Source: Streptomyces sp. DH12
GTDB taxonomy: Bacteria > Actinomycetota > Actinomycetes > Streptomycetales > Streptomycetaceae
Direction of reading: 5' to 3'
NCBI RefSeq assembly: GCF_020873895.1
Contig: NZ_JAHWGT010000009.1
Coordinates: forward strand, 124,001 to 188,000
DNA length: 64,000 nucleotides
The notes beneath the pieces were generated by a model. It saw nothing but the letters and a program-made list of their open reading frames with translations, had not been told where the DNA came from and ran no database searches. Positions 34,335 through 45,554 of this stretch are shown here, one piece after another. Numbering within the stretch: position 1 is the first letter of the stretch; every line of letters begins with the position of its first letter. A program made the translations under genes and the position numbers.

Positions 34335-34652
34335 ATGAAGGCATTCCGACTGGACGAACTGGACGCGGAACGCGCCGCCAACGACGGCGCGTACCTCCAG
34401 TTCCTGCGCGAGCGGAACATGTCGGTCGGGCTGTACGCGCTGGGCGCGGGCCAGCTGGACCCGCAGCAGCCGCACAAGGAGGACGAGGTCTACTTCGTGG
34501 TCAGCGGTCGGGCCTCGATCACGGTCGGCGATGAGACCACGCAGGTGGGACGCGGCAGCGTGGTGTACGTGCCGGCCGGCGTCCCGCACCGGTTCCACCA
34601 CATCACCGAGGACCTGCGGGTCCTGGTGGTGTTCTCGCCGCCCGAGAGCTGA
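34335..34652 (+). CDS. Cupin domain protein
   Basis: A 105-residue single-cupin protein. The two motifs are QLDPQQPHKEDEVYFVVSGR (metal ligands expected at H and E residues) and YVPAGVPHRFHHITEDLRV, the second cupin motif. Such small cupins are usually metal-dependent dioxygenases, isomerases or binding proteins; no substrate can be assigned. It begins MKAFRLDELDAERAANDGAY at ATG 34335, with GAGGCGGGG further upstream. It is transcribed alone, divergent from the holin-like gene. Confidence 0.85.
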   Translation: MKAFRLDELDAERAANDGAYLQFLRERNMSVGLYALGAGQLDPQQPHKEDEVYFVVSGRASITVGDETTQVGRGSVVYVPAGVPHRFHHITEDLRVLVVFSPPES

Positions 34653-34824
34653 CCGCCTCCTCCGGAGGGAGTACCGGAGGGCCCGGCGTACCCCGACGCT
34701 CCCTAGGGGGAGGTTCAGGGGAGGGCAAGGGCCGCGTGACCCCCGCCGGGCAGCACGCCCGCCTAGCATCGAAGGCGTCCAACGGGACGATCCAGACAGA
34801 CGCGAGAGAGACGAGGCGGACGAC

Positions 34825-35058
34825 ATGGCGGTAAAGGAACTCCTGCGGGGCCTGCCCTGGTGGGTGAAGTGGGTGGCCATACCGGTCATCGCCGTGGTCG
34901 TCTTCGGCGGCCTGATCGCGAGCGCCGTCTACTTCGTCGTCAGCCTGCTGTTCAAGGTACTGGTGTTCGTCGCGCTCGTCGGCGGACTCGTGTACGTGGT
35001 GCGGAAGTTCACCGGCTCGTCGTCGTCCTCGTCATCCTCCTCCGGCGACGGTTGGTGA
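34825..35058 (+). CDS. DUF5326 family small membrane protein
   Basis: A 77-residue protein with an amphipathic start (MAVKELLRGLPWWVKW), two hydrophobic segments (VAIPVIAVVVFGGLIASAVY and LLFKVLVFVALVGGLVYVV), a short basic turn and a run of nine serines at the C-terminus before GDGW. I place it in the Streptomyces DUF5326 family by length and layout. Function unknown. ATG 34825 has GAGGCGGACGAC upstream. Its neighbours (cupin, ssgR) are on the same strand but separated by over 150 bases each, so it is probably transcribed alone. Confidence 0.75.
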   Translation: MAVKELLRGLPWWVKWVAIPVIAVVVFGGLIASAVYFVVSLLFKVLVFVALVGGLVYVVRKFTGSSSSSSSSSGDGW

Positions 35059-35304
35059 CCCGCCCCGGGCGTTAGGCCGCCCGGGGGAACGGTCCCTCCG
35101 GGAGGCACCCCCGAACGGAGCCTGCCATTAGAGTGGCAGGGCTTCCGCGGCCCTTGGAAACAAGGGCTGACTGAACGCCCTACCAGCGGTTTGTACGACT
35201 GTTGCGACTGTATGCGGCGCAATGTGCAGGGACGCGCCGAGACGCATCCAGCGGCTCCAGCGGTGACCGCTCATGGGCGACATGCCCAGGGGGTTCCTTC
35301 GGTC

Positions 35305-36069
35305 ATGGCTTCGACTACCACCGCCCCGACCCTCATCGGCTCGGTGCAGCGTGCGCTCCGGCTGCTGGAGGCCGTGGGGTCCCACGAGGGCGGGGCCCCG
35401 GCCAAGCAGCTCGCGCGTGAGACCGGGCTGCCGCTGCCCACCGCCTACCACCTGCTGCGCACCCTGACGCACGAGGGCTATCTGCTGCGCCACCGAGGTG
35501 TGTTCACCCTCGGTGAGGCCGCTCACCGATTGGCCGGCGCCGGAACCCTGCAGAATCGTCGCACCAAGATCGAGGACTGTCTCGCCCGCTGGCGGGACGC
35601 CATCGGTGCCCCCGTGTACTTCGCGGTCTATCACGACGGCGAGATCGAGCTCGTCGCGGTCTCCGACACGCCCGCCGCGCCCGCCGTCGACGAATGGGCG
35701 GACTTCCGTGCGACCGGTCACGCCCACGCGATCGGCCAGTGCCTGCTCAGCCAGCTCGGCGACCGGGAGCGCCGGGACCACCTGGAGCGGCATCCCGTGC
35801 AGGCCATCACGCCCTACACCGTCCGTGACCACCGGACTCTTCTGGAACGCCTCGACCGCGGCACGGGGGAGGGCCCCCACGTCGAGCGTCAGGAGTACGC
35901 GCTCGGCACCCTGTGCGCCGCCATCCCCATCATCGCCGGAACCGCCGCCGCAGCGATGGCCATTTCTGTACCCTTGCACGCGGAAGATAGGTTGCTCCCT
36001 GCAATCGAGCAACTACGCAGCGAGGTCGGCGCGCTACCGGGCTCGCTCACATTCTCTATCAGTATCTGA
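35305..36069 (+). CDS. ssgR: IclR family regulator SsgR
   Basis: A 254-residue IclR-type regulator: winged helix at the start (TLIGSVQRALRLLEAVGSHE, then KQLARETGLPLPTAYHLLRT and YLLRHRGVFTLGEAAHRL), followed by a GAF-like effector domain from about residue 95. It lies directly upstream of ssgA on the same strand; in S. coelicolor SsgR activates ssgA for sporulation-specific cell division (established). ATG 35305 is preferred because the homologous sequence starts there; the frame extends upstream without support. Confidence 0.93.
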   Translation: MASTTTAPTLIGSVQRALRLLEAVGSHEGGAPAKQLARETGLPLPTAYHLLRTLTHEGYLLRHRGVFTLGEAAHRLAGAGTLQNRRTKIEDCLARWRDAIGAPVYFAVYHDGEIELVAVSDTPAAPAVDEWADFRATGHAHAIGQCLLSQLGDRERRDHLERHPVQAITPYTVRDHRTLLERLDRGTGEGPHVERQEYALGTLCAAIPIIAGTAAAAMAISVPLHAEDRLLPAIEQLRSEVGALPGSLTFSISI

Positions 36070-36207
36070 AAAATTACTCCTTGTGATCTGCTAGCGCTTA
36101 CACCAGCATTACGTCAAGAGGGTCAGGGGGGATGAATCCTGGCCAGTTTTGTCATCACCACTGCTTTGAGAACTGCTTCAAGACATTCATCTACAGCGGG
36201 GTACATG

Positions 36208-36642
36208 ATGCGCGAGTCGGTTCAGGCCGAGGTCCTGATGAGCTTCATCGTCTCGGACGAGCTCTCCTTCAGGCTCCCGGTCGAGCTGGGGTACGAGACG
36301 AGAGACCCCTTCGCCGTCCGGATGACGTTCCACCTGCCCGGTGACGCGCCCGTGACCTGGACCTTCGGTCGCGAGCTCCTCCTCGACGGCATCAACAGCG
36401 CCACGGGGGAGGGTGATGTGCGGGTCGAGCCGACCGAGGACGAGGACCATCTGTCCGATGTCCACATCCGGTTGCGCGTCGGTCCCGACCAGGCCCTGTT
36501 CCGCGCCAGCGCGCCACCCCTGGTCGCCTTCCTCGACCGGACCGACAAGCTGGTGCCGCTCGGTCAGGAGTGCGCGCTCGGTGACTTCGACGAAGGTCTG
36601 GAGGAGGCGCTCGGACGCATCCTCACCGAGAACGCCGGCTGA
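36208..36642 (+). CDS. ssgA: Sporulation-specific cell division protein SsgA
   Basis: A SsgA-like protein of 144 residues from ATG 36208 (MRESVQAEVLMSFIVSDELS). The family motifs are present: MTFHLPGDAPVTWTFGRELL, GEGDVRVEPTEDEDHLSDV and FLDRTDKLVPLGQE. SsgA helps place septa during aerial-hypha sporulation and also affects branching; it recruits SsgB, which recruits FtsZ (established for the family). It lacks the MNTTVSCEL start of SsgB. Internal ATG 36238 (MSF) has a better ribosome-binding site (GAGG) and is an alternative start. The 135 bases between ssgR and ssgA are AT-rich for this genome and probably hold the SsgR site. Confidence 0.93.
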   Translation: MRESVQAEVLMSFIVSDELSFRLPVELGYETRDPFAVRMTFHLPGDAPVTWTFGRELLLDGINSATGEGDVRVEPTEDEDHLSDVHIRLRVGPDQALFRASAPPLVAFLDRTDKLVPLGQECALGDFDEGLEEALGRILTENAG

Positions 36643-36659
36643 GGGGGCGGATGCGCCGA

Positions 36660-36703
36660 CCGGGCACCACCGGGTCGGCGCTCACCGACCCGGTGGTGCC
36701 CGG
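36660..36703 (+). terminator. Terminator of ssgA
   Basis: 36660-36678 pairs perfectly with 36685-36703: a 19-bp stem with a six-base loop, 18 bases past the ssgA stop and between convergent ssgA and the YibE/F gene. Confidence 0.92.
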
Positions 36704-36794
36704 CCCGGTGGCATGCGCCTCCTCGTCGGCATCCGTCCCGTCGGCGTCCGGCCCGGTGGCGTCCGGGCGGCGCGCGGTCGGGGCCCCGCCGCGG

Positions 36795-38159
36795 TCACTT
36801 CTTGCGGCGGCGTCCCCGTCCCGTACGCACCTGTCCGCCCGGTGCGGAGGGACGGTCGGCCGACACGACCAGGGCCGCCAGGCCCGTCGTGAGCGGTACC
36901 GAGGCCACGAGGCCGATGGAGCCGACCAGCGTCCGGACGATCTCCTGGGCCACCAACTCGCTGTTGGCCACCGTCCCCACGCTGCTCTGCGCGATCGAGA
37001 AGAGCAGCAGCAGCGGCAGCGCGGCGCCCGCGTAGGCCAGCACCAGCGTGTTGACCACCGATGCGATGTGGTCGCGCCCGATCCGGATCCCGGCCCGGTA
37101 CAGGGCGCGCCGCCCCATCTTCGGATCCGCCTGGTGCAGTTCCCACACGGCGGACGTCTGGGTGACCGTCACGTCGTCGAGCACACCGAGCGATCCGATG
37201 ATGACGCCGGCGAGCAACAGGCCCGACATGTCGATGCCGGGGTACAGCCCGTGGATCAGTCCGGTGTAGTCGTCGGTGTTGCCGGTCAGTCTGGCCCAGC
37301 CGATGAAGAGCGAGCCGAGCAGGCCGATCAGCAGCAGCGAGATCAGTGTGCCGAGTACGGCCACGGAGGTCCGCGCGCTCAGCCCATGACTCAGATAGAG
37401 CGCGATGAGCATGATCGCGCTCGATCCGACCACCGCCACCACCAGCGGGTTCGACCCCTGGAGGATCGCGGGGAGGATGAAGAAGGTCAGGAAGACGAAG
37501 CTGGTACCGAGGGCGATCAGGGCCATCAGGCCGCGCAGCCGTCCCACGGCCACCACCGCCAGGGCGAAGACGGCGGCCAGCAGGATCAGGGGGAACCGGC
37601 GGTCGACGTCCGTCACCGAGTACTGGAGGTCCTCCGGCGCGTCCGGCGCGAACGCCACCACGACGCCCTGTCCCTGCTCCAACTGGCGCGGCGCGTCCGG
37701 CTGGACGATCTCCGTGAACCGGCGGCCCTGGTCCTGGCCGCTGGTCACCTCGATGGTGACGCGCTTGCACTGCCCCTGTTGGGCGTTGACCGCCTCCCGG
37801 CCCTGCGGGGTGCTGGTGTCACCGGTCGGCGGGACCTGTGCGGCGTTCACGTCCTTGCAGTCGACCTGCTCGACCCGGACGACCTCACCCCGCTCGGTCT
37901 GCCGGTCGAAGCCGACGCCGGTGCGCTCGTGCGCCGGCGCGCCTCCCGGCCAGAGGACGGCGAGGCCGACGACCACCGCCGTGGCGAAGGGGATCAGCAC
38001 CGCCGCGATGACCTTGCGCAGGTGCTGCGAAACGGGCGCGGCGGGGCCGTGGGCGTGGGTGTGGACATGCGCGAGCGCGTCGGGTTCCGGGTGGTGCCCG
38101 GGACCGTGCTCGGGGCCGTGTCCCGACCCGTTCTCCGGGTGCTGATGCGAGGAAGTCAC
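36795..38159 (-). CDS. YibE/F family membrane protein
   Basis: A 454-residue integral membrane protein. The N-terminus (1-45) is rich in His, Pro and Gly (many HGPEHG- and HTHAHG-like stretches), possibly binding metal. One helix follows (IAAVLIPFATAVVVGLAVLW), then an outer domain with two cysteines (about 65-185), then about seven helices. The YibE/F signature includes GLMALIALGTSFVFLTFFIL, GLILAG-like and SLGVLDDVTVTQTSAVWEL. Function unknown; the family is widespread in Gram-positive bacteria. ATG 38159. It diverges from thiC, and its end faces the ssgA terminator. Confidence 0.87.
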   Translation of the reverse strand: MTSSHQHPENGSGHGPEHGPGHHPEPDALAHVHTHAHGPAAPVSQHLRKVIAAVLIPFATAVVVGLAVLWPGGAPAHERTGVGFDRQTERGEVVRVEQVDCKDVNAAQVPPTGDTSTPQGREAVNAQQGQCKRVTIEVTSGQDQGRRFTEIVQPDAPRQLEQGQGVVVAFAPDAPEDLQYSVTDVDRRFPLILLAAVFALAVVAVGRLRGLMALIALGTSFVFLTFFILPAILQGSNPLVVAVVGSSAIMLIALYLSHGLSARTSVAVLGTLISLLLIGLLGSLFIGWARLTGNTDDYTGLIHGLYPGIDMSGLLLAGVIIGSLGVLDDVTVTQTSAVWELHQADPKMGRRALYRAGIRIGRDHIASVVNTLVLAYAGAALPLLLLFSIAQSSVGTVANSELVAQEIVRTLVGSIGLVASVPLTTGLAALVVSADRPSAPGGQVRTGRGRRRKK

Positions 38160-38240
38160 CCACCGATCATCGCAAGAACGGCAGGGGCCCCCTGTTCAGC
38201 GTGGCCGGAAGGGCGCTAGCGTGGTGGCACCTTTGCACAC

Positions 38241-40160
<1,920 letters not shown>

Positions 40161-40242
40161 GCACCCGGCACGGACCACGGGGTGGACCCGCGACCCAAGG
40201 GGGGAGCCGCGGGCCCGCCCCGTCGCCGTCCACCAAGTCCGA

Positions 40243-40291
40243 CGCGCCCGTCGTGTCGGGTGTCCACCGGGTCTGCCGCGCCCGTCGTGTC
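40243..40291. repeat. 15-bp direct repeat
   Basis: CGCGCCCGTCGTGTC occurs at 40243-40257 and 40277-40291 in the intergenic DNA between thiC and the next gene. No further copies were seen. Confidence 0.6.
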
Positions 40292-40343
40292 CGACGGAGC
40301 GGTCGGGGCCGCCGGCCGGTGGCCAGGGTCCCCGCCCGTGGGG

Positions 40344-41105
40344 TCAGTCCGGGCGGGGGCCGGTGAGGTCGGCGGCGGGCGCGTGCGGGGCGGCGGGCCC
40401 GGGTCCCCGCGGGCTCACCTGCTGTGGCGGGTGGGTCCCCGACGCGGCCAGGGCCTCGTACAGGAAGGGCAGGACGCCGCGTTCCCGTAGGGCCCGGCGC
40501 CACGCCTCGCGGGCGCGGGCGACCTCGTCCGGTTCGGCCGCCCCGGTGGCGTGCACCTCGGTCTGGCGGTTGCGCAGGGCCGTGACCAGCAGTCCCGCCC
40601 CCGCCGCGAGCAGGCCGGCGGCGGTGACGGCGGCGAAGAACCAGCCGGCGGAGAGCAGTTGGCCGGCGACATGCGGCGGCGGGGCCAGCATCCTCAGCAG
40701 GTACCCGAGGAGCAGCAGGACGACCGCGGCCGTGCCCGCGAGGACGGGCGTCAGGACGGTGACGACGACGCCGAACCCCGCTCCGGGCGTCACCTCGTCC
40801 CGCGGGCCGGTCCCGGCCCCGGGGCCCGGTCGGGAGCCCGCCCCGGGGGCCGCGGCGGTGCCGGCCGCGGCGCGGGGCGGTCTGCGGTGTTCCTCGCGCA
40901 CCCGGACGAGGTGCGCGTACTCGGTGGCGGCGGCGGTGTTGATCAGTGCGGCCGCGTCCATGGCCATGGCGCGGAGCTGCCCGGTGTCGAGCCGCGCGGG
41001 TGCCGCGGACGGCTCCGGGCTGTCGGTCGCGGTGCGCAGGGCTTCGTCGAGGATCCGCTCGTACTCGGCGCGGTCCTCGGGCAGCAGGTGCGGAGCGCTC
41101 GTCAT
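40344..41105 (-). CDS. Membrane protein of unknown function
   Basis: A 253-residue protein with a cytoplasmic N-terminal part (helical, charged, with AEYERILDEALRTATD), a Pro/Gly-rich linker, two hydrophobic segments (VVVTVLTPVLAGTAAVVLLL and WFFAAVTAAGLLAAGAGLLV) and a charged C-terminal helix followed by a Pro-rich end. I recognise no named family. Convergent with thiC, over about 180 bases. ATG 41105 is used because it gives a complete first helix. Confidence 0.72.
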   Translation of the reverse strand: MTSAPHLLPEDRAEYERILDEALRTATDSPEPSAAPARLDTGQLRAMAMDAAALINTAAATEYAHLVRVREEHRRPPRAAAGTAAAPGAGSRPGPGAGTGPRDEVTPGAGFGVVVTVLTPVLAGTAAVVLLLLGYLLRMLAPPPHVAGQLLSAGWFFAAVTAAGLLAAGAGLLVTALRNRQTEVHATGAAEPDEVARAREAWRRALRERGVLPFLYEALAASGTHPPQQVSPRGPGPAAPHAPAADLTGPRPD

Positions 41106-41227
41106 GCGTCCCCCGATACTCCCGTGGGGCCTGGGCCCGCCGTGTGACGGCGGGTGGGCAGCCGATCGTAGAGCCGCCGCACCGGGAGGTGACAGGGGTT
41201 TCCGGAATTCGCCCCTCGTGGTCGCGC

Positions 41228-42490
41228 TCAGTCAGCGAGCGGGAGCTGCTGGACGAGCAGCTTCCCGGCCATGGTCACCCCGCCGTCCATGGCGATGGCG
41301 AGCCCGCCCGCGTACACGTGCGGACCGGCGACGACCGGGACGACCGGCTCGCCGTCCGCGTCCTCGGTGCCGACCTCGCCCAGCAGGTACGGGATCGGGC
41401 TGTGGCCGTGCACGACGCGCCGCCCGCCGTACGCCGCGAGGAGCTCCCGTACTGCGTCGGCGCCGCCGTCGTCGCGGAACGCGAACCGCTTGGTGAGCTT
41501 GCGGAACAGGTCCCAGCACTCGTCGGCGTCGTTGCGGGTGAGGACGGAGTGGACGGTGTCGTTGACGTCCTCGATGGTGCTGCCGTAGTCCAGGTACGCG
41601 GTGGTGTCGGAGTGCAGCAGGAGATGGCCGTCCTCCTCGACGATCGCGTCGAGGCGCGACATCCACTGGAGGTGGACGTCCTGGAGGCGGTCCATGTCGT
41701 TCTTCTGGCCGCCGTTGAGCAGCCAGGCGGCCTGGAAGGTGGCGGTGCCCGCGCCGGAGTTGACCGGGGTGTCGCCGAAGCGCTTGGCGCCCAGCAGCAG
41801 CAGCTCGTGGTTGCCCATCAGGGCCTTGCAGTAGCCGCCGGCGGCCGCCGCCTCGGCGGACAGGCGCATGACGAGGTCGATGACGCCGATGCCGTCGGGA
41901 CCGCGGTCCGTGAAGTCGCCCAGGAACCACAGCCGGGTGTTGCCGGCCGCCCAGTGACCGTCCGCGTCGACGAGGCCCTTCTCGCGCAGCGCGACGAGGA
42001 GTTCGTCGAGGTAGCCGTGGACGTCGCCCACGACGTAGAGCGGACCGGGGCCCGGCCCCGGCGCCCCGGGAGCGGGGACGGCGGCGGGCTCGGGTGCGCC
42101 GTCCGGGGCGACCGTCACCTGGAGCGTGTCGCCCCGGTTGATGACCGGCAGGTCGCGCTCGGTCGGCGTGTAGCCGTCCGGGTACTCCTCGGGGAAGGCG
42201 TTGCCCGGATGCGGCGCCTGCTGTGCCTGCGGCACCGGTGGCGCCTGCTGGGGCTGCGGGGTCTGCGGCACCGACGCCGGTGGCGCCTGCTGTGCCTGCG
42301 GCGCCGGCGGGGGTGCGACCGGCCGGCCCTGCGGGGCCTCCTGCGCCGACCGCCCCTGCCCGTGTTCCTGCCCCTGCGGCTCCGGATGTGCGGAGTGACT
42401 CTGCACGGGTACCTGGGCATACGGCGGTACGCGGAAGTCGCGCAACGTCGCCGTCCGCACCACGGGTCCCTGACCGGCCCCCTGAGTCAT
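41228..42490 (-). CDS. Metallophosphoesterase (PP1-like) with Gln/Pro-rich N-terminus
   Basis: A 420-residue protein whose C-terminal two thirds is a calcineurin-like phosphoesterase: GDVHGYLDELLVALREKG, LGDFTDRGPDGIG, MGNHELLLLGAKR and, further on, VHGHSPIPY, which supply the metal ligands and catalytic His. Similar proteins are Ser/Thr protein phosphatases or diadenosine tetraphosphatases. The N-terminus (about 35-110) is repetitive, with QAQQAPP-like units, and is probably disordered. ATG 42490 follows GGAGGGG. It lies between two leftward genes; I see no operon partner. Confidence 0.85.
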   Translation of the reverse strand: MTQGAGQGPVVRTATLRDFRVPPYAQVPVQSHSAHPEPQGQEHGQGRSAQEAPQGRPVAPPPAPQAQQAPPASVPQTPQPQQAPPVPQAQQAPHPGNAFPEEYPDGYTPTERDLPVINRGDTLQVTVAPDGAPEPAAVPAPGAPGPGPGPLYVVGDVHGYLDELLVALREKGLVDADGHWAAGNTRLWFLGDFTDRGPDGIGVIDLVMRLSAEAAAAGGYCKALMGNHELLLLGAKRFGDTPVNSGAGTATFQAAWLLNGGQKNDMDRLQDVHLQWMSRLDAIVEEDGHLLLHSDTTAYLDYGSTIEDVNDTVHSVLTRNDADECWDLFRKLTKRFAFRDDGGADAVRELLAAYGGRRVVHGHSPIPYLLGEVGTEDADGEPVVPVVAGPHVYAGGLAIAMDGGVTMAGKLLVQQLPLAD

Positions 42491-42765
42491 CGACCCCTCC
42501 ACCACCGTCGCGACGCCCTCACATCGCGGACCGGCCTGGTCGGGGCGGCCCGCGCTGTCGTGCGCCCATCATAGGAATGAGGCTTGTGCTGTGTGACGCA
42601 CCAGGGGTGGTGAATCAGGGTGCACGCCCGGATCACCGGCTGTTTCGCCCCAATTGAGAAGGTCTGGACCGGGGGAGACGCGATTCCTGTCAGGGTGTTG
42701 CCAGGTTCCGTGCCGGCTTGTTGTGAGGTTCTGCCCGATTCCGTACCGGGCCCGCCTGCTGTGTC

Positions 42766-43881
42766 CTACTCCTGGCGCGGTTGCCGCGGTGGACTCACCG
42801 TCGTCCGCGGCGCCCTGCGCTGCGACGACGTCCGGATGATCAGCTCCGTCGGTATCACCTGCCCGACGGGGCGGCCCTGGTCGACGCCCTCGATCGCGTC
42901 GATCAGCAGCTGGACGACCGCGGTCCCGATCCGGCGGGGTTTGAGCGAGAGGGTCGTGATCGGCGGCTCCGTCGTGGCGTACACCGTCGACTCGCTGCAG
43001 CACACGAGGAGCAGGTCCTCGGGGACGCGCAGCCCGTACCGCCGCGCCGCGGCCAGCAGGTCGGTGCCGTTCGGGTCGAACAGGCCGTAGACGGCGTCGG
43101 GGCGGTCGGGTCGGGCGAGCAGCCGGTCGGCGGCGACCGCGCCGGCGCACGGGTCGTGGGCGGGGTACGACTCGTAGACCGGGTCCTGCCCGACGCGCTC
43201 GCACCAGTGGAAGTAGGCGGTGGTGGACAGGCGGGTGTACGTGTCGGTGGTGGTGCCGGTGAGCAGTCCGATCCGGCGGGCGCCGGCCTCGGCGAGGTGG
43301 TCGAGGAGGCCGAGCACGGCCGCCTCGTGGTCGTTGTCGACCCAGGCGGTGATGGGGAGGGTGCCGGCGGGGCGGCCGTCGGAGACGACCGGGAGCCCCT
43401 GGCGGAGCAGCTCGGCCACGACGGGGTCGTGGTCGGAGGGGTCGATGACCACGGTCCCGTCGAGGGCGACGTTCGACCAGACGTCGACCGGGCTGCGGCG
43501 GGAGGTGGCGGGGAGGATGACCAGGGCGTAGCCGCGGGCGAGCGCGGCGGAGGTGGCGGCCCTGGCCATCTCGGCGAAGTAGGGGAACTCGGTGAAGGTG
43601 AAAGGTTCATCCCCGTAGGTCGTCACGGTCAGGCCGATGAGGCCCGACTTGCCGGTACGGAGCGTGCGGGCCGCCGCGGAGGGCCGGTAGCCCAGCCGGT
43701 CGGCGACCTCGCGGACGTGGCGGCGGGTGGCGTCCGGGAGCCGTCCCTTGCCGTTGAGCGCGTCGGAGACAGTCGTGATGGAGACGCCCGCCGCGGCGGC
43801 CACGTCCCGGATGCCCGCGCGCCCCTGCCGGCTCCCCCGGGTCTGTGCCCGGCTCACCTGGTGCTTCCCTGCTGCTGTCAT
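42766..43881 (-). CDS. LacI family transcriptional regulator
   Basis: A 371-residue LacI-type repressor. The helix-turn-helix is IRDVAAAAGVSITTVSDALN with the hinge-region continuation RLPDATRRHVREVADRLGYR, followed by a periplasmic-binding-like sugar domain from about residue 80 (SGLIGLTVTTYGDEPFTF onward). The N-terminal 25 residues are basic. ATG 43881 gives this N-terminus. It is divergent from hisC. The effector is unknown; no sugar transporter is adjacent, so the target cannot be guessed. Confidence 0.88.
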   Translation of the reverse strand: MTAAGKHQVSRAQTRGSRQGRAGIRDVAAAAGVSITTVSDALNGKGRLPDATRRHVREVADRLGYRPSAAARTLRTGKSGLIGLTVTTYGDEPFTFTEFPYFAEMARAATSAALARGYALVILPATSRRSPVDVWSNVALDGTVVIDPSDHDPVVAELLRQGLPVVSDGRPAGTLPITAWVDNDHEAAVLGLLDHLAEAGARRIGLLTGTTTDTYTRLSTTAYFHWCERVGQDPVYESYPAHDPCAGAVAADRLLARPDRPDAVYGLFDPNGTDLLAAARRYGLRVPEDLLLVCCSESTVYATTEPPITTLSLKPRRIGTAVVQLLIDAIEGVDQGRPVGQVIPTELIIRTSSQRRAPRTTVSPPRQPRQE

Positions 43882-44276
43882 GGCGAGCCGATAGTAGGGC
43901 GACGGGAGGCGCCGAGGACGGACGCATATGCGCGCGTTGACAGGTACGTTTCTGCAAGGCCGGGACGTGCCAACAGGGTGCAAATGCAAGGAAGTTGCGG
44001 GATTTTTCCGGGCGGGGATCGTCGTGCGCGTGTATGGGCCCGGCTGCTGGACGCGGTTTCGAAGAGCGTGCAACTCACCTCTACGGGGGACGCGCGCCAC
44101 GGCGCGGGCCACCAGCGTGCGCCAGGTTTCCCCGCGCTCCCCCCGGGGTGGGGAAGCCGGAACCGGCCGCTGTGCCGACTGTCACCGGCACTGGCCCGAA
44201 TTCGGCCATTCGCAGGGACGGGGAATCCTCATAAGGTGTGCAGTATCGGTGGTACATACGGTCGAGGAGGACCACA
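43882..44276. other. Intergenic region between the LacI gene and hisC
   Basis: About 395 bases. It holds a candidate hisC promoter at its right end. In the left part two TGCA-containing words (CTGCAAGG near 43953 and CAAATGCAAGG near 43981) could be operator half-sites. No small gene was found. Confidence 0.55.
44209..44237 (+). promoter_or_regulatory. Candidate hisC promoter
   Basis: TTCGCA (44209-44214), 17 bases, TAAGGT (44232-44237), giving a leader of about 33 bases before GTG 44277. Confidence 0.4.
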
Positions 44277-45362
44277 GTGAGCGAGACGAGCCCCAAGCTG
44301 CGCGCCGTGCTGGACGACATCCCCACCTACAAGCCGGGGAAGCCGGCCACCGCTGCCGAAGGCCGCGTTGCCTACAAGCTGTCCTCCAACGAGAACCCGT
44401 ACCCGCCGCTGCCCGGCGTGCTGGAGGCGGCGCTGTCCGCCGCGGCCGACCTCAACCGCTACCCGGACCTGGCCTGCACCGCGCTGGTGCACGAGCTGGC
44501 GGAGCGGTTCGGCGTGCCCGTCTCGCACGTGGCGACCGGTACGGGGTCCGTCGGGATCGCCCAGTCGCTGGTGCAGTCGACGGCCGGTCCCGGGGACGAG
44601 GTCATGTTCGCCTGGCGGTCCTTCGAGGCGTACCCCATCGTCACGCAGATCAGCGGTGCCACCCCGGTGAAGGTCCCGCTCACCGCCGACGGCACGCACG
44701 ACCTGGACGCGATGGCGGAGGCGATCACCGACCGCACGCGCCTCATCTTTGTCTGCAACCCCAACAACCCCACCGGCACCGTGGTGCACCGTGCCGAGCT
44801 GGAGCGCTTCCTCGACCGGGTGCCGTCCGACATCCTGGTCGTCCTGGACGAGGCGTACATCGAGTTCATCCGTGACGACGAGGTGCCGGACGGCATCGAG
44901 CTCTACCGGACCCGGCCCAACGTGGCCGTGCTGCGCACCTTCTCCAAGGCGTACGGGCTGGCCGGCATGCGCGTCGGGTTCGCCATCGCGCACGAGCCGG
45001 TCGCGGCAGCCCTGCGCAAGACGGCCGTGCCGTTCGGCGTCACGCAGGTCGCGCAGGACGCGGCGGTGGCCTCCCTGCGGGCGGAGGACGAGCTGCTGGG
45101 GCGGGTGGGCTCGCTGGTGTGCGAGCGCAAGCGGGTCTGCGAGGCGCTGGCGGCCCAGGGCTGGGAGCTGCCGCTGACGCAGGCGAACTTCGTGTGGCTG
45201 CCGCTCGGCGAGCTGTCCGGTGACTTCGCCGCCGCCTGCGAGGAGGCGGGCGTGGTCGTCCGTCCGTTCGCCCCCGACGGCGTCCGGGTCACGATCGGTG
45301 AGGTCGAGGCGAACGACATCTTCCTGCGGACCGCGGAGGCGTTCCGCAAGGAGCGGTTCTGA
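44277..45362 (+). CDS. hisC: Histidinol-phosphate aminotransferase-like enzyme
   Basis: A 361-residue class I/II aminotransferase: [18 protein letters not shown] near the start, [46 protein letters not shown] and [16 protein letters not shown] with the PLP lysine. It could be a second HisC paralogue or an aromatic/other aminotransferase (Streptomyces has a second hisC-like gene outside the his operon). No other histidine genes are nearby. GTG 44277 follows GAGGAGG. The symbol reflects family similarity only. Confidence 0.85.
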   Translation: MSETSPKLRAVLDDIPTYKPGKPATAAEGRVAYKLSSNENPYPPLPGVLEAALSAAADLNRYPDLACTALVHELAERFGVPVSHVATGTGSVGIAQSLVQSTAGPGDEVMFAWRSFEAYPIVTQISGATPVKVPLTADGTHDLDAMAEAITDRTRLIFVCNPNNPTGTVVHRAELERFLDRVPSDILVVLDEAYIEFIRDDEVPDGIELYRTRPNVAVLRTFSKAYGLAGMRVGFAIAHEPVAAALRKTAVPFGVTQVAQDAAVASLRAEDELLGRVGSLVCERKRVCEALAAQGWELPLTQANFVWLPLGELSGDFAAACEEAGVVVRPFAPDGVRVTIGEVEANDIFLRTAEAFRKERF

Positions 45363-45418
45363 CCGCTCGCCGGTGGTGCCGGCGGTACCGGTGATCCCGG
45401 TGGTACGGGTGATCCGGT

Positions 45419-45476
45419 GGTCAGGCAGGTCCTGGCAGTAGGGGCGGCCCCGGCGGTCAGGCAGGTCCCGGCAGTA
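45419..45476. repeat. 22-bp imperfect direct repeat
   Basis: The 22-bp units at 45419-45440 and 45455-45476 (core GGTCAGGCAGGTC) differ at one base and are offset by 36 bases, in the region following hisC. Confidence 0.55.
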
Positions 45477-45554
45477 CGGGTGGTTCTTGTGGCCCCGGTT
45501 GGGCTCGGCGGTCCCGGTGGCCGCCGTGGGGCCCGAGGCGGTGCCGGGGGCGGG

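Noticed and set aside
45363-45554. CRISPR array or VNTR after hisC
   Set aside because: Only two imperfect 22-bp repeats with no spacer pattern and no cas genes nearby.
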